DNA from: a virus
Reading direction: 5' to 3' (one strand)
Length of the DNA: 52,758 nucleotides
IMG/VR virus record: IMGVR_UViG_3300020394_000115
Location: 1-52,758 of that record
Part shown: positions 52,222 through 52,758 of the stretch, in pieces
How positions within the stretch are numbered: the stretch's first letter is position 1
Layout of the letters: each line of letters begins with the position of its first letter
Made by a program: the position numbers and the translations under genes
Notes under the pieces: generated by a model
Told to the model about the DNA's origin: nothing
Databases searched by the model: none
The model's input: the letters and a program-made list of their open reading frames with translations, nothing else

Positions 52222-52758
52222 ATGAGCGCAAAAACACCTTTAAGAGTAGTATTCGATGGCAGTAATAATGCAACAGGTCTTGCTGAATTTCAGTCTGGCG
52301 AGTTTGTAGCATTAACGCATGGAGGTCTTGGTGCTTCTTTATCTATTGGTTCAGCAGGTCAGGTATTAAAAGTAAACTCTAGTGCTAGTGCGTTAGAGTT
52401 TGGAAATGTAGAAGCAGTCTTCAATATTGATGGAATGACTGATGGTACAAGTATCACTCTTGCAGATGGTGATGTATTTGCAATTTCAGATGGTGGTACA
52501 GAGAAAAGAATTACAGCATCACAAATAAAAACATACGTAAGTGGCACAGGTGGAACAGCGATTACGGCATTAGACCTTGATGGTGCAACAGATATTGGTG
52601 CTGCTCTTGCAGATGCAGATTTATTTATTGTAGATGATGGTGCAGGTGGAACAAACAGAAAGATGGCTGCATCTAGAATTAAAACATATGTTGCAGACAT
52701 AACTTTAACAACAGCTGCACAAACAAATATCACTTCATTAGGAACATTAACATCTTTA
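52222..52758 (+). CDS. Tail fibre protein, truncated by the window end
   Basis: The frame from the ATG at 52222 stays open for 179 residues to the window edge, so the C-terminus is missing. The N-terminal part contains two related units, LADGDVFAISDGGTEKRITA and LADADLFIVDDGAGGTNRKM, each ending IKTYV, separated by about 40 residues. Such repeats are typical of long fibre proteins of marine myoviruses. GATAAATA upstream is too close to the start to be its promoter. Confidence 0.7.
   Translation, partial: MSAKTPLRVVFDGSNNATGLAEFQSGEFVALTHGGLGASLSIGSAGQVLKVNSSASALEFGNVEAVFNIDGMTDGTSITLADGDVFAISDGGTEKRITASQIKTYVSGTGGTAITALDLDGATDIGAALADADLFIVDDGAGGTNRKMAASRIKTYVADITLTTAAQTNITSLGTLTSL

Noticed and set aside
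1-52758. CRISPR arrays, insertion sequences, integrase, attachment sites and tRNA genes
   Set aside because: No regularly spaced repeats, transposase or integrase motifs, or convincing cloverleaf was found by reading.

Overview
The window is a 52.8 kb stretch of an AT-rich, T4-like (Straboviridae-type) marine myovirus genome. The case rests on gene content and order. The genes run gp17 (3' end), gp18, gp19, gp20, a gp67-like core gene, gp21, gp22, gp23, then uvsY, uvsW, gp55, gp47, gp46, a cobS-like ATPase gene, hsp20, gp45, gp44, gp62, regA, gp43, uvsX, gp41, then virion and tail-fibre genes. The combination of peptide deformylase, CobS-like ATPase, Hsp20, NodU-type carbamoyltransferase and low GC resembles cyanophages and SAR11 (Pelagibacter) T4-like phages; low GC favours the latter, but the host is inferred. 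All genes but one are on the + strand. I saw no tRNA, CRISPR array or integrase.

Region by region. 1-279: end of the packaging ATPase gp17. 221-4108: an accessory block between gp17 and gp18, with a methyltransferase-like gene, a TctA permease, a TctC-like periplasmic binding protein, a P-loop sulfotransferase-like gene and a convergent HNH-like zinc gene. 4223-12690: tail sheath, tail tube, portal, prohead core and protease, and major capsid, with T4-type late promoters (TATAAATA or near matches) and a strong terminator after gp23. 12774-17468: small virion or membrane genes, a tail-tube-like protein, UvsY, UvsW and two methyltransferase-like or unknown genes. 17482-25887: gp55 sigma factor, peptide deformylase, gp47/gp46 nuclease with an MT-A70 methylase and an SGNH-like gene inserted between the subunits, then a carbamoyltransferase and two more SGNH-like paralogues. 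25888-26040: a GC-rich gap with folding potential. 26062-29574: a VWA/metallopeptidase-like protein and its AAA+ CobS-like partner, each behind a TTGACA promoter and a shared leader motif. 29585-31193: Hsp20 and small genes, including a promoter nested inside a terminator. 31190-45205: replication module (clamp, clamp loader, RegA, polymerase, UvsX, primase-helicase). It is interrupted by a DegT-like/glycosyltransferase/radical-SAM cassette and by an FkbM-like, PP-loop, C5-methylase and CmoA-like set. 45416-52758: late virion genes ending in a tail-fibre gene that runs off the window.

How it works together. Host-type TTGACA promoters lie before gp55, the VWA/CobS pair, a small coiled-coil gene and gp43, as expected for early or middle genes. 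gp55-type TATAAATA boxes lie before structural genes. Between the core modules are many enzymes of types used to tailor sugars or other small molecules: aminotransferase-like, glycosyltransferase, radical SAM, FkbM methyltransferase, carbamoyltransferase, three SGNH proteins and a sulfotransferase-like protein. The most unusual items are the TctA/TctC transporter pair, the cassette inside the clamp-loader operon, and the carbamoyltransferase/SGNH cluster. Family calls were made by eye from motifs and length; no database search was run.
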